From UBA668 sp041394605 (GTDB lineage Bacteria; Actinomycetota; Acidimicrobiia; Acidimicrobiales; Ilumatobacteraceae), in assembly GCA_041394605.1 (NCBI GenBank), contig JAWKHX010000015.1, forward strand, positions 77,798 through 141,797: a stretch of 64,000 nt of DNA, given 5' to 3'. The position numbers and the translations under genes were made by a program. Below the pieces are notes generated by a model. The model ran no database searches, had not been told where the DNA came from, and saw nothing but the letters and a program-made list of their open reading frames with translations. Shown piece by piece: positions 9,624-18,115 of this stretch. Each line of letters starts with the position of its first letter. Position 1 is the first letter of the stretch.

Positions 9624-10175
9624 GTGTTCGCCCGCAAGGGCTACATCGAGGCCGCCATCAGCGACGTCGCCGAGGAGGCCGACGTGGCCGTCACCGCCGT
9701 CTACTACCACTTCTCCGGGAAGGACGACCTGTTCGCCGCCGCGATGCGCCGCGTGCTGAACGCCATCACCCGCGTGGTGGAGGACGCCCGCCCGTCCGGC
9801 GAGCAGACCGGCCCGGAAGGCCTGCGCCGCGTCATCGACGCGGTGTGGGACTGGATCGACGTGCACCCGCATTCCGCCTCGTTGGCCCACTCCCACCTGC
9901 CCGGCGCCACCCGGCAGATGACCCAGATCCGCCAGGACTTCACCGAACGGCACGTGCGCCGGGCCTTCGACTACCTCGGCAGCGACGGCACGCCCCGCCA
10001 ACGCGGCGGTGCTGCTCGCGCCGGGGCGGCCAACCTGGCGATGCACACGCTGGTGGACCTGCTGATCTCCGTGCACGCGATGCGCATGGAGGAAGGGCCG
10101 CTGCGCAACCTGCCGCCCACCGCCGTGCGGGCCGAGGTGCACCGCATCGCCGAGGCCCTGCTGATCCCCGCCTGA
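9624..10175 (+). CDS. TetR-family regulator; start codon unclear
   Basis: A TetR repressor with the helix-turn-helix VAEEADVAVTAVYYHFSGKD and a ligand-binding C-terminal region. The listed GTG at 9624 (VFARKGY) is the first canonical start, but it would cut into the first DNA-binding helix. The same frame continues upstream with a good TetR N-terminus (ATKQPAHRPSRRDDILEAAI), reaching about 9561, with no ATG, GTG or TTG in frame. An ATC at 9558 is the only initiator-like codon. A sequencing indel, a rare start or a damaged gene are possible. It is divergent from the mutase and probably controls it. Confidence 0.85.
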   Translation: MFARKGYIEAAISDVAEEADVAVTAVYYHFSGKDDLFAAAMRRVLNAITRVVEDARPSGEQTGPEGLRRVIDAVWDWIDVHPHSASLAHSHLPGATRQMTQIRQDFTERHVRRAFDYLGSDGTPRQRGGAARAGAANLAMHTLVDLLISVHAMRMEEGPLRNLPPTAVRAEVHRIAEALLIPA

Positions 10176-10256
10176 CCGGCGCGCCCTGTTGCCCCCGACC
10201 TGGGCGCTGGTTACTGTAGTCATCGTCCAGTTTCAGCGAGCGCAGGAGGGTCGCCG

Positions 10257-11027
10257 ATGGGTCCCGCAGGACGAGTAGACGTGGTGCTCGTGGCCGGCGG
10301 CCGGTGGCACGACTTCGACTACGCCCGGCTGCAGCTGCTGACCGCGCTGGCCGAGCACCCCACCGCCAAGACCACGGTGTACCAGGACTACGCCTGCCTG
10401 CCCGCGCTGGCCACGGCCGACCTGCTGATCACGTACACGTGCGACGTGCGGCCCGATGCCACCCAGCAACAGGCGCTGGTGGACTTCGTCGCCCGTGGCG
10501 GTCGCTGGTTGGCGCTGCATGCCAGCAACTCCGCCATCGAGCCGCCGGTGCCGGGCGGCGAGCGGATCTTCACCACGCCGCGGGCGCTCGGCCCAGTGGC
10601 GGAGGTGCTGGGCAGCCAGTTCCTCGGCCACCCGCCGATCACGCCGTACGAGGTGCAGGTCACCCAGCCGCAGCACCCGCTGGTGGCCGGCATCCAGCCG
10701 TTCACCGTCACCGACGAGTTGTACATCAGCGAGTTGCACCCGCCGCTGGACGTGCTGCTGCACGCCCACTACTCGGGCACGTGCCGTGGCTTCGAAGAGG
10801 GCCACACCGAGGGCGAGGAGGACGTGCAGCGGCCGATCCTGTACACCCGCCCACACGGCGAGGGGATGGTCTGCTACTTCACGCTCGGCCACTGCCGCGG
10901 CCGGTTCGACATGCAGGACATGGGTGTGGACGACCTCGGCAAGGTGGACCTGGGCAGCTGGCAGGTGCCCGAGTACCGGACCATCCTCGGGCGCTGCCTG
11001 CGCTGGGGCGTGGAAGGCACATGGTGA
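10257..11027 (+). CDS. ThuA-like domain protein (256 aa)
   Basis: A ThuA-type protein, of the glutamine-amidotransferase-like fold. Family members are linked to sugar utilisation, but their reaction is poorly defined. Visible segments are VVLVAGGRWHDFDYARLQLL, LITYTCD, FVARGGRWLALHASNS and VQRPILYTRPHGEGMVCYF with LGHCRGRFD near the end. AGGAGGG lies six bases before the ATG. Its stop overlaps the next gene's start (ATGGTGA, 11021-11027), so the two are coupled. A second, divergent ThuA-like gene is at 52925-53743. Confidence 0.82.
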   Translation: MGPAGRVDVVLVAGGRWHDFDYARLQLLTALAEHPTAKTTVYQDYACLPALATADLLITYTCDVRPDATQQQALVDFVARGGRWLALHASNSAIEPPVPGGERIFTTPRALGPVAEVLGSQFLGHPPITPYEVQVTQPQHPLVAGIQPFTVTDELYISELHPPLDVLLHAHYSGTCRGFEEGHTEGEEDVQRPILYTRPHGEGMVCYFTLGHCRGRFDMQDMGVDDLGKVDLGSWQVPEYRTILGRCLRWGVEGTW

Positions 11028-11950
11028 GTACCGCCCCCATCACCGGCGTGGGCCTGACCCTCCCCCAGCTCGGACCCCACGTCACCCGCGATGCCGTCCG
11101 CGGCTTCTGCGAGTCCGCCGAGGAACTGGGCTTCACCAGCCTGTGGGTGCAGGAGCACCTGTTCTACGCGCTCCACCCGTCGGCGCCGTACGCCGCCCGG
11201 CCGGGCATGCCGGTTCCCGAGGCGTACAAGATCACGCTCGCCGCCACCGAACTGCTCACCGCCGTGGCGGCCTGGACGGAGCGCCCGCTGCTCGGCACCG
11301 GCATCCTCGTCGGCGGCTACCATCGGCCGGTGGAGCTGGCCCAGCGGCTGGCGGCCATCGACATCCTGTCCGGCGGGCGGCTGATCGCCGGGCTCAGCGT
11401 CGGCTGGTCGAAGGACGAGCACGACCAGATGGACGTCGAGTTCACCACCCGCGGCCGGCGGATGGACGAGCTGGTGCGGGCCTTGAAGGCCTGCTGGGGG
11501 CCGGACCCGGTGAACTTCGAGGGCGAGTTCTTCACCATCCGCGATGCGCTGGTGTCGCCCAAGCCGCTGCAGCAGCCCCACCCACCCCTGCTGTCGGGCA
11601 TGCGCAGCGAGGCCGGCCTGCGGCGCACCGCTGCGCTGTTCGACATCTGGAACCCGGCGTCGGGCACTACGGAGCAGATCCTCGCCGCGGTCGAGGCGAT
11701 CAACGGCATGCGTCCGGACGGTGCCGGTCCGGTGGACGTCATCCAGCGGGTCTTCACCGAGCCGCCGTTCGTGGTGCCCGGCCTGGCCCCGCTTTCCGTC
11801 GGGGCGATGCAGGAGACGATCGCCACGGCCAAGGCCAACGGCTTCCGCGAGGTGGTCATCGACACCGCCTTCACCACCGAGGTGCACTCACCGGAGGACT
11901 GGGTGGCCTTCCCGGCCCGCCTGGCCCCCGTCCTCGACGCCCTCCGCTGA
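11021..11950 (+). CDS. LLM-class F420-dependent oxidoreductase (309 aa)
   Basis: A luciferase-like TIM-barrel enzyme. It starts at ATG 11021, overlapping the ThuA stop by 7 bp (MVSTAPITGVGLTLPQLG). Typical features are LGFTSLWVQEHLF, an aliphatic barrel core with GTGILVGGYHRPVELAQRL, and LSGGRLIAGLSVGWSKDE. In actinomycetes this family usually uses F420 and can reduce or oxidise ketones, alcohols or enoyl groups. Whether F420 or FMN is used cannot be proven here. The next gene is convergent; the stops are about 1 bp apart. Confidence 0.88.
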   Translation: MVSTAPITGVGLTLPQLGPHVTRDAVRGFCESAEELGFTSLWVQEHLFYALHPSAPYAARPGMPVPEAYKITLAATELLTAVAAWTERPLLGTGILVGGYHRPVELAQRLAAIDILSGGRLIAGLSVGWSKDEHDQMDVEFTTRGRRMDELVRALKACWGPDPVNFEGEFFTIRDALVSPKPLQQPHPPLLSGMRSEAGLRRTAALFDIWNPASGTTEQILAAVEAINGMRPDGAGPVDVIQRVFTEPPFVVPGLAPLSVGAMQETIATAKANGFREVVIDTAFTTEVHSPEDWVAFPARLAPVLDALR

Positions 11951-11951
11951 C

Positions 11952-12926
11952 TCAGCGACCGGCAAGGCGGGCGACGACGGGGGCGAACTCGTCGAGGTGG
12001 CGCTGGGCGATGCAGAAGTAGGAGAACCCGTACCGCTCCCGGCGCTCCTCCAGGGTCTCGCAGATCTGCTCGACGGACCCGATGAGGGCGTGGGGGTGGG
12101 CCAGGATCGCCGCAGTGTCCACCCCGAAGCGGCCCGCCATCGCGCCGGCGGCGGCCTCGCGGTCGTCGGTGACGGCGATGAAGTAGGCGCCGATCTCCAG
12201 TTCCAGGTCGTCGAAGCGGGCGCCGGCGGCGTCGCGCACCCACTGCAGCTTCTGCAGGGTCTGGTCCTCCGTGGAGGTGGCCACCGAGCCGGAGCCCAGC
12301 TTCCCGGCTGCGTTGTTGAAGTTGAAGCTGACGATGTCCGCCTTCTGCCCGGCGAGGGTGAGGATCTTCTCCGCGCCACCACCGATCATCAGCGGGATGT
12401 GCGGCTGCACCGGCAGCGGCCGCCCCTCGAACCCCGACACGTGCACGTGCCGGCCGTCGACGGAGATCGGCTGCCCGCCCCAGTGGGCGCGCAGCACGGC
12501 GATGGTCTCCGCCAGCCGCTCGATCCGCACGCTCGGGCGGTCCTGGGTGATGCCCATGCCGTCGTACTCGGCCTTCACCCAGCCGGCGCCGATCGCGGCC
12601 TCCAGCCGGCCGCCGGACAGGAAGTCCACCGTCGCCAGTTCCTTCGCCAGGACGACGGGCTGGTGGTAGTCGACGCCGAACACCCGGCACCCGACCTTGA
12701 TCGTCGAGGTGACGGCCGCGGCCATCGTCATCGCCGAGATCGGCGCCACGTCCACCGGCCGGTGCCCGCTGGCGGCGACGATGTCGCCGGGGCCGAAGTA
12801 GTGGTCCGTCGTGAACAGGGTGTCGTAGCCGAGGTCCTCCGCCCGCCGGCAGGTGGCCACCCAGTCGGCAGCCGACGCCGCGTCGAACGCCTGGAGCGAG
12901 AACCGGAACGGCCGGGTGGCGCTCAT
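11952..12926 (-). CDS. LLM-class F420-dependent oxidoreductase (324 aa)
   Basis: A second luciferase-like monooxygenase/reductase: LGYDTLFTTDHYFGPGD, VGCRVFGVDYHQPVVLAKEL, LSGGRLEAAIGAGWVKAEYD and IPLMIGGGAEKILTLAG. It overlaps the acyl-CoA dehydrogenase upstream by 4 bp (12923-12926), so both are in one operon and may act on the same acyl or alicyclic intermediates. It is not closely similar to the convergent LLM enzyme at 11021. Confidence 0.88.
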   Translation of the reverse strand: MSATRPFRFSLQAFDAASAADWVATCRRAEDLGYDTLFTTDHYFGPGDIVAASGHRPVDVAPISAMTMAAAVTSTIKVGCRVFGVDYHQPVVLAKELATVDFLSGGRLEAAIGAGWVKAEYDGMGITQDRPSVRIERLAETIAVLRAHWGGQPISVDGRHVHVSGFEGRPLPVQPHIPLMIGGGAEKILTLAGQKADIVSFNFNNAAGKLGSGSVATSTEDQTLQKLQWVRDAAGARFDDLELEIGAYFIAVTDDREAAAGAMAGRFGVDTAAILAHPHALIGSVEQICETLEERRERYGFSYFCIAQRHLDEFAPVVARLAGR

Positions 12927-14170
12927 CGGGGGGCGTCCTTGAACGCCACGTCACGGTCCAGCCGTGGCTCGCCGGGCAGGCCGAGGACCCGCTCGCCGAT
13001 GATGTTGCGCTGGATCTCGTCGCTGCCGCCGGCGATCCGGTAGCCGGGGGCGCCGAGCACATGGTCGTTCCAGCCGAACGTGCCCCACTCCCCCGTGTCC
13101 GCGGCCAGCGCCGGGCCGAGGATCTTCGACGCCACCGCGCTGATCTCCTGCATCGCGTTGGTCCACAGCAACTTGCCGATGCTGCCCTCCGGGCCCGCCG
13201 ACCCGCCCAGTCGCACGGCGGCCGCCGCCCGGAAGCGGGCCCAGTCGCGCACCCGCTGCTTGGTGTACACGCTGGCGAGGCCCTGGCGGACGATCGGGTC
13301 GGCGGTGCGGCCCATGGCCACGGCCAGCCCGAGCAGATCGTTGAAGTCGCCGCCCCGGCGCCCCGACCCACCGGACGAGTTGCGCTCGAAGCCGAGCACG
13401 GTCAGCGCCACCTTCCAACCCTCCCCGACGGCACCGACCCGGTACTCGTCGGGGATGACCGCGTCGCTGAAGAACACCTCGTTGAACGAGGCACCGCCGT
13501 TCATCTGCTGGATGCCCCGAACGTCCACGCCGGGGTGCTGCAGCGGCACCAGGAAGGCGGTCATGCCGGCGTGCTTGGGAACGTCCACGTCGGTGCGGCA
13601 GATGGCGAAGCCCCAGGGGGCGATGTGGGCGTTGGAGCTCCACACCTTCTGGCCGTTCAGCACCCAGTGGTCGCCGTCGCGCACCGCCTTGCAGGACAGG
13701 TTGGCCAGGTCGCTGCCGGCGCCCGGCTCGCTGAACAGCTGGCAGCAGAACATCTCGGCCCGCATGAAGGGGCGCCCGTAGCGCTCGATCTGCTCGGGCG
13801 TGCCGTACTTCTCGATGGTCGGCGCGATCAGCTTGGTGGTGACGGAGATCAGCTCATGGTCGTTGGGCACCTCGAACTGCGCCTCGAGCTCCTTGAAGGC
13901 CCGCTCGTGCGCCGCCGACAGGCCGGCACCGCCGCTCTCCTTCGTCCAGGTGATCGACCCGAAACCGTTGGCCAGCTTCTCGTGGTGCCACTCCACGTAG
14001 GCCGCGAGGTAGGCGCGCTCTTCTTCCTCGGTGCGGTCATGGAAGACGGTGACATCGAACTCACCCTCGCCCCACACGCGGGCCTTCGTGGACTTCCGCG
14101 GCTTCGTGGCCGTCAGCCACGCCTCGGCCCGTGCCCGGAACGACTCGATCGATTCGACGGCCTCTGCCAC
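12923..14170 (-). CDS. Acyl-CoA dehydrogenase (415 aa)
   Basis: A FAD-dependent acyl-CoA dehydrogenase of the actinobacterial FadE type: CQLFSEPGAGSDLANL, VLNGQKVWSSNAH, AGMTAFLVP and the C-terminal GGSDEIQRNIIGERVLGLPG. At the medium-chain enzyme's catalytic Glu position (YEGT) this protein has AGGS, so the base must come from elsewhere or from a partner subunit; I cannot place it. The start is the ATG at 14170. An AGTAAGT element lies at 14193-14187, 16 bp upstream. Confidence 0.92.
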   Translation of the reverse strand: MAEAVESIESFRARAEAWLTATKPRKSTKARVWGEGEFDVTVFHDRTEEEERAYLAAYVEWHHEKLANGFGSITWTKESGGAGLSAAHERAFKELEAQFEVPNDHELISVTTKLIAPTIEKYGTPEQIERYGRPFMRAEMFCCQLFSEPGAGSDLANLSCKAVRDGDHWVLNGQKVWSSNAHIAPWGFAICRTDVDVPKHAGMTAFLVPLQHPGVDVRGIQQMNGGASFNEVFFSDAVIPDEYRVGAVGEGWKVALTVLGFERNSSGGSGRRGGDFNDLLGLAVAMGRTADPIVRQGLASVYTKQRVRDWARFRAAAAVRLGGSAGPEGSIGKLLWTNAMQEISAVASKILGPALAADTGEWGTFGWNDHVLGAPGYRIAGGSDEIQRNIIGERVLGLPGEPRLDRDVAFKDAPR

Positions 14171-14202
14171 TGGGTCCTCGCTTCCGACTTACTGGTGACG
14201 AT

Positions 14203-14862
14203 CTATGGTAACGCGGTTGCGGTCGAGCCGCCCAGAAGTGGCGCCACTGCGGCCCTCACCTCGGCCTCCCCATTCACGTGCACCGCCTGCCAGCCCGCGG
14301 CCAGGGCGCCCTCCACGTTCGCCAGGAAGTCGTCGAGGTACAGGATCTCCTCCGGCCGGCAGCCCATCGCCTCCGCGGTCATCGCGTAGATCTGCGGTTC
14401 GGGCTTGCGGCACCCCACCTCGGAGGAGTCCACCACCACGTCGAACAGACCGAAGTCGATGCTCTGCTCCAGGTGGGCGCGGAACTCGCGGAAGCTGTTG
14501 GTCAGCAGACCCGTGCGGTATCCGGCCCGGCGCAGGTCGGCGATGTCGGCCAGCGCCCCATGGTGCAGGTCGAACACCCCGTCGAGGATGATCTCGTACT
14601 CGTCGCCGGCCAGCTGGATGCCCTGGGCCGCGGCATACGGCTGCACCTGGTGGATGAAGTCGGCGGTGGGGATCTCCCCCCGTTCGGCCCGGTGCCACGG
14701 GTGGTCCGCGGTGGATTCCTCCCGCGGCCCCATCAGCACGAGGAGCAACTGCTCCATCGGCACGCCGTGGCGCACGGCGAGGTTGGTGAGGTGCCGGGTG
14801 ATTGGGGTGATCAGGACGCCGCCGAAGTCGAACACGACGGCGCGGATCGGTGCATCGGGCAT
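14203..14862 (-). CDS. HAD-superfamily hydrolase (219 aa)
   Basis: A haloacid-dehalogenase-like phosphatase/hydrolase. Motif I is VVFDFGGVL near residue 10, motif II is LLTNSF, motif III is KPEPQIY, and motif IV is ILYLDDFLANVEGALAAG. In the commonest phosphatases motif I is DxDx(T/V), whereas here it is DFGGV, typical of the epoxide hydrolase N-terminal-like/YihX group. The substrate is unknown. ACTAAGT lies at 14897-14891, 28 bp before the start. Confidence 0.88.
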   Translation of the reverse strand: MPDAPIRAVVFDFGGVLITPITRHLTNLAVRHGVPMEQLLLVLMGPREESTADHPWHRAERGEIPTADFIHQVQPYAAAQGIQLAGDEYEIILDGVFDLHHGALADIADLRRAGYRTGLLTNSFREFRAHLEQSIDFGLFDVVVDSSEVGCRKPEPQIYAMTAEAMGCRPEEILYLDDFLANVEGALAAGWQAVHVNGEAEVRAAVAPLLGGSTATALP

Positions 14863-14906
14863 GGGGGTGGGGTTCCCTTCGCAGCTGGCGACTTAGTGCA
14901 CACTGT

Positions 14907-16478
14907 CTACAGGAACATGTCCCGCCGGCGGTAGCCGACGAGCGACACCGCCAGGATCACCGCCGCCAGCGCGGCCAGCGTGGTGGTGGCCACGAGGGAG
15001 ATCGGCTGGGCCGGCACGAGGGCCAGGTTCTCGAACGGGGAGATCCGCATCACCCACTTCGGCAGGTCGAGGATCGGCCCGAACATCGCCACCACGAACG
15101 TCACCGCCAGCGCCACCCACCCGAGGTTGCTCAGCTTCGGCAGCATGCCCACCAGCAGCGCGGCGACGGCGATCATCACCAGCAGGGCCGGCAGGTAGGA
15201 CACCATGCCGACGGTGCTGCGCCACGCCAGCGAGCCGTCGCCGACGGAGATCGCCGCGCTGGCGCCCAGCGCCAGCCCGGCGACGAGCAGGACCACCAGC
15301 GACCCCAGCGCGGCCACGGCCAGGTGGGCCGCCCAGTAGCGGGGGCGGGAGACCGGGGTGCCGAGCACCGGCTCCGTGCGGTCGTTGGTCTCCTCGCTGC
15401 GCAGGCGGAGCATCGACTGGATGGCGTACCCGCAGCCGATGAGCGCAGTGATCCGCGCCGAGGTCGCCAGGTAGGCGTCGGTCAGGTCGCCGCCCGCCTG
15501 GGCCAGGAAGTCGGCGATCTGCGGGTTGTCCTTGATGAAGCCCTTGATCGCCGACGCCAGGCCGCCGTAGACCGCGGCCGTGGCCGCCGCCCCGGCCGAC
15601 CAGCCGATGACCGAGCCGCGCTGCAGCCGCACGGCGAGGGCGAACGGCGTCCGCAGACGCGGCGTGGCGTGGGCCCGCCCCGGCCGCGCGGCCACCAGGC
15701 CGGCGCCGAGGTCGCGGCGCCCCTGCAACGCCACGGCCAGCGCGGCCAGCCCGGCCGCAGCCGCGGCGGACAGCAGGAACGGCCACCACCGCTCCCCCGC
15801 GTACGCCTTGGCGTACTGGGCCCAGCCCAGCGGCGAGAGCCAGGAGAGGGTGCCGTCGCGCATGTCGCCGATGGCCCGCAGCACGTACGCCACGCCGAGC
15901 GTGGTGCCGGCCATGCCGTTGGCCAGGCGATGGTTGTCCGTCACCTGGGCCGTGACGAGCGTGACCCCGCAGAAGACCGCGCCGACCGCCGTGTACCCGA
16001 GACCGAAGGCGACGGACCCGGCAACAGGGAGCCCCAGCGCGATCAGGGAGACGGCGGACACCAGGCCGACCGCGACGCTCATGCCGGCCACCACCACCGA
16101 CGCGGCCGCAATGGTCGCGTTGCGGCCCACCGGCAACGCCCGCAGCAACTCCAGCCGACCCGCTTCCTCCTCCGCCCTCGTCAGCCGGCCGGTCATCAGC
16201 ACCGCCATCAGCGCCATGATCACCAGCCCCGGTGCACCGATCTGGAACGCCACCTGCCCGCCCAGCGTGTCCAGCGCGAAGCGCGGCCCCTGGAAGGCGA
16301 GGATGGCCGGATTGGCCGAGGTGGCGGCCGCCTTGTCCAGGTCCGCCTGGGTGGGGAAGATGCCGCGGACGCTCTCCGCCGAGATCGCCACCATCAACGA
16401 GATGCCGGCGATCCACACGGCGATGCGCACCCGCTCGCGCCGCAACCCCGCCCGCACGAGGGCGAGCGTGCCCGTCAT
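14907..16478 (-). CDS. ABC exporter permease (523 aa)
   Basis: A large membrane protein with about twelve hydrophobic segments, arranged as two similar halves, as in permeases of multidrug or polyketide exporters (Tcm/TipA-type). It begins MTGTLALVRAGLRRERVRIA at ATG 16478, overlapping the ATPase stop by 4 bp. The cytoplasmic EEEAGRLELLRALPVGR and SEETNDRTEPVLGTPVSRPR are coupling-type segments repeated in both halves. It ends with a basic tail. It is the third gene of a TetR-ATPase-permease operon and likely exports a hydrophobic toxin or antibiotic. Confidence 0.9.
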   Translation of the reverse strand: MTGTLALVRAGLRRERVRIAVWIAGISLMVAISAESVRGIFPTQADLDKAAATSANPAILAFQGPRFALDTLGGQVAFQIGAPGLVIMALMAVLMTGRLTRAEEEAGRLELLRALPVGRNATIAAASVVVAGMSVAVGLVSAVSLIALGLPVAGSVAFGLGYTAVGAVFCGVTLVTAQVTDNHRLANGMAGTTLGVAYVLRAIGDMRDGTLSWLSPLGWAQYAKAYAGERWWPFLLSAAAAAGLAALAVALQGRRDLGAGLVAARPGRAHATPRLRTPFALAVRLQRGSVIGWSAGAAATAAVYGGLASAIKGFIKDNPQIADFLAQAGGDLTDAYLATSARITALIGCGYAIQSMLRLRSEETNDRTEPVLGTPVSRPRYWAAHLAVAALGSLVVLLVAGLALGASAAISVGDGSLAWRSTVGMVSYLPALLVMIAVAALLVGMLPKLSNLGWVALAVTFVVAMFGPILDLPKWVMRISPFENLALVPAQPISLVATTTLAALAAVILAVSLVGYRRRDMFL

Positions 16479-17407
16479 GACGGCGTCCCCGCAGTGCCGT
16501 TGACGGCGACGTCGTCGTAATGGCGCAGGAACAGCTCCTCCAGCGTCGGCGGCGCGCAGGTCAGTGCGGTGACACCGGCGGCCGACAGCTGCGCCAGCGT
16601 GGCGCCGAGCTGGGCGTTGTCCACGTCGAACGTGGTCCGCCCGTTGTCCGTGCGGAGATGGCGGATGCCGGGCAGCGCGGCGAGGTCCACCGGCCGGTCC
16701 GTCCGTACGGACACCGAGGTGTGGCTGACGTGACGCAGCTCGTCCAGCGTGCCCGTCTCCACCGTCCGGCCGGCGCGGATGATGCTGACCCGGTCGCACA
16801 GCGCCTCCACCTCGGCGAGGATGTGGCTGGACAGCAGCACCGTGCGCCCCTCGGCGCGGACCTCGCGGATGGTCTCCTGGAACACGGCCTCCATCAGCGG
16901 ATCGAGACCCGAGGTCGGCTCGTCCAGCACCAGCAGCTCGGCGCCGGATGCCAGCGCCGCCACCAGCCCGACCTTCTGGCGGTTGCCCTTGGAGTAGGTG
17001 CGGGCCTTCTTCGTCGGGTCCAGCTCGAACCGCTCCATCAGGTCGTCGCGGCGCTGGGGGTCGAGGTCGCCACGCAGCCGCCCGAGCAGGTCGATGATCT
17101 CCCCTCCGGTCAGCTTCGGCCACAGGCTGACGTCGCCCGGCACGTAGGCGAGGCGGCGGTGGAGGGCGACGGCGTCGTCCCACGGGTCGCCGCCCAGGAG
17201 GCGGACGGTGCCGGCGTCGTGGCGCAGCATGCCGAGCAGCACGCGGATGGTGGTCGACTTGCCGGAGCCGTTGGGCCCGAGGAAGCCGTGCACCTCGCCG
17301 CGGCGGACGGTGAGGTCCAGCCCGTCGAGGGCCCGGACGGTGCCGAACGTCTTGACCAGGCCGGCGATGTCGATCACCGGCGCGTCGGGGTTCACGGGGG
17401 TGTTCAT
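16475..17407 (-). CDS. ABC transporter ATP-binding protein (310 aa)
   Basis: The ATPase of a two-component exporter. The start is the ATG at 17407 (MNTPVNPDAP), overlapping the TetR stop by 4 bp; a longer frame upstream lies inside the TetR gene. Walker A is GPNGSGKST (about residue 44), Walker B is LLVLDEPTSGLD, and the H-loop lies in LLSSHIL. The signature is YSKGNRQKVGL, a common variant of LSGGQ in drug exporters. A C-terminal domain of about 90 residues follows, as in DrrA-type proteins. Confidence 0.93.
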   Translation of the reverse strand: MNTPVNPDAPVIDIAGLVKTFGTVRALDGLDLTVRRGEVHGFLGPNGSGKSTTIRVLLGMLRHDAGTVRLLGGDPWDDAVALHRRLAYVPGDVSLWPKLTGGEIIDLLGRLRGDLDPQRRDDLMERFELDPTKKARTYSKGNRQKVGLVAALASGAELLVLDEPTSGLDPLMEAVFQETIREVRAEGRTVLLSSHILAEVEALCDRVSIIRAGRTVETGTLDELRHVSHTSVSVRTDRPVDLAALPGIRHLRTDNGRTTFDVDNAQLGATLAQLSAAGVTALTCAPPTLEELFLRHYDDVAVNGTAGTPS

Positions 17408-18030
17408 GGCTGCTCCGAATCGGGGGCGGGCGCGGCAGGGGACGCCGGCGGGCGGAAGATGGGCGTGGTGAGGAGGTCGAACTCGGCGGTGATCCACCGG
17501 GTGACCACCGAGCGGTCGGTGAGCGGCGCGTCGAGGATGCGCTCCACGTGCGGGCGGAGGAGGACCAGGCCGAGGTCCATCGCCAGGAGGATCAGCGACG
17601 CCATCACCGGGTCGTCGAAGGTGCGCACCATGCCGCGCTCTGCCATCTCGGCCATGCCGTTGCGGGTGAGTGCGTAGAGGCGGTCGAACCATTGGCGCCC
17701 GGTTGCGTTGTCCTCGTGGAGGGCGCGGGCCACGTACAGCAGGAGCACGGCCGCCTGCTCGTCGGCCATCAGGTACTGGAAGCCGGCGTCCGCACCGGCG
17801 GCCGCCATCTCCGCGAGCATCCCTTCCATGGTGCCGAGCACCCGCTCGTCGCAGGCCGCGACCAGCCCCTCCTTGGAACCGAAGTGGTGGAGGACGAGCG
17901 GGGCGGACACGCCGACGGCGTCCGCCACCCGGCGCACCGTCGCCGCCTGCACACCCTCGTTGGCGATCAGTTCGATGGCCGCCTGGACGAGACGGTCGCG
18001 GGTGGCCGGCAGCGGGGTGGCTGAACTCAC
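17404..18030 (-). CDS. TetR-family repressor of the ABC exporter operon (208 aa)
   Basis: A TetR regulator: TRDRLVQAAIELIANEGVQA, then the helix-turn-helix VADAVGVSAPLVLHHFGSKE. I chose GTG 18030 (MSSATPLPATRD) because AGGGTG lies about six bases before it; GTG at 18039 is the alternative. The C-terminus is ligand-binding. It is the first gene of the operon with the ATPase and permease. Two strong inverted repeats at its start suggest autorepression and drug-inducible expression. Confidence 0.92.
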   Translation of the reverse strand: MSSATPLPATRDRLVQAAIELIANEGVQAATVRRVADAVGVSAPLVLHHFGSKEGLVAACDERVLGTMEGMLAEMAAAGADAGFQYLMADEQAAVLLLYVARALHEDNATGRQWFDRLYALTRNGMAEMAERGMVRTFDDPVMASLILLAMDLGLVLLRPHVERILDAPLTDRSVVTRWITAEFDLLTTPIFRPPASPAAPAPDSEQP

Positions 18031-18060
18031 GTTCAGCACCCTACTGAACGCGTGTTCAGT
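18021..18060. promoter_or_regulatory. Double TetR-type operator
   Basis: Two copies of CTGAAC-N4-GTTCAG lie in tandem: 18021-18036 (spacer TCAC) and 18044-18059 (spacer GCGT), with centres 23 bp apart. The second extends by one base on each side (ACTGAAC/GTTCAGT). They straddle the candidate start codons of the TetR gene, and the FAD gene starts divergently at 18116. Binding would block the TetR-ABC promoter and perhaps the divergent one. Confidence 0.75.
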
Positions 18061-18115
18061 CGGCAACCCTGATCGACTTTGTTTAGACTGACTACAGGAA
18101 CAGAGGGGGTTCGAC

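Noticed and set aside
14907..17183. 758-aa ORF seeming to fuse an ABC ATPase and permease
   Set aside because: The N-terminal part is an out-of-frame reading of the ATPase. The permease starts at 16478 with a 4-bp overlap.
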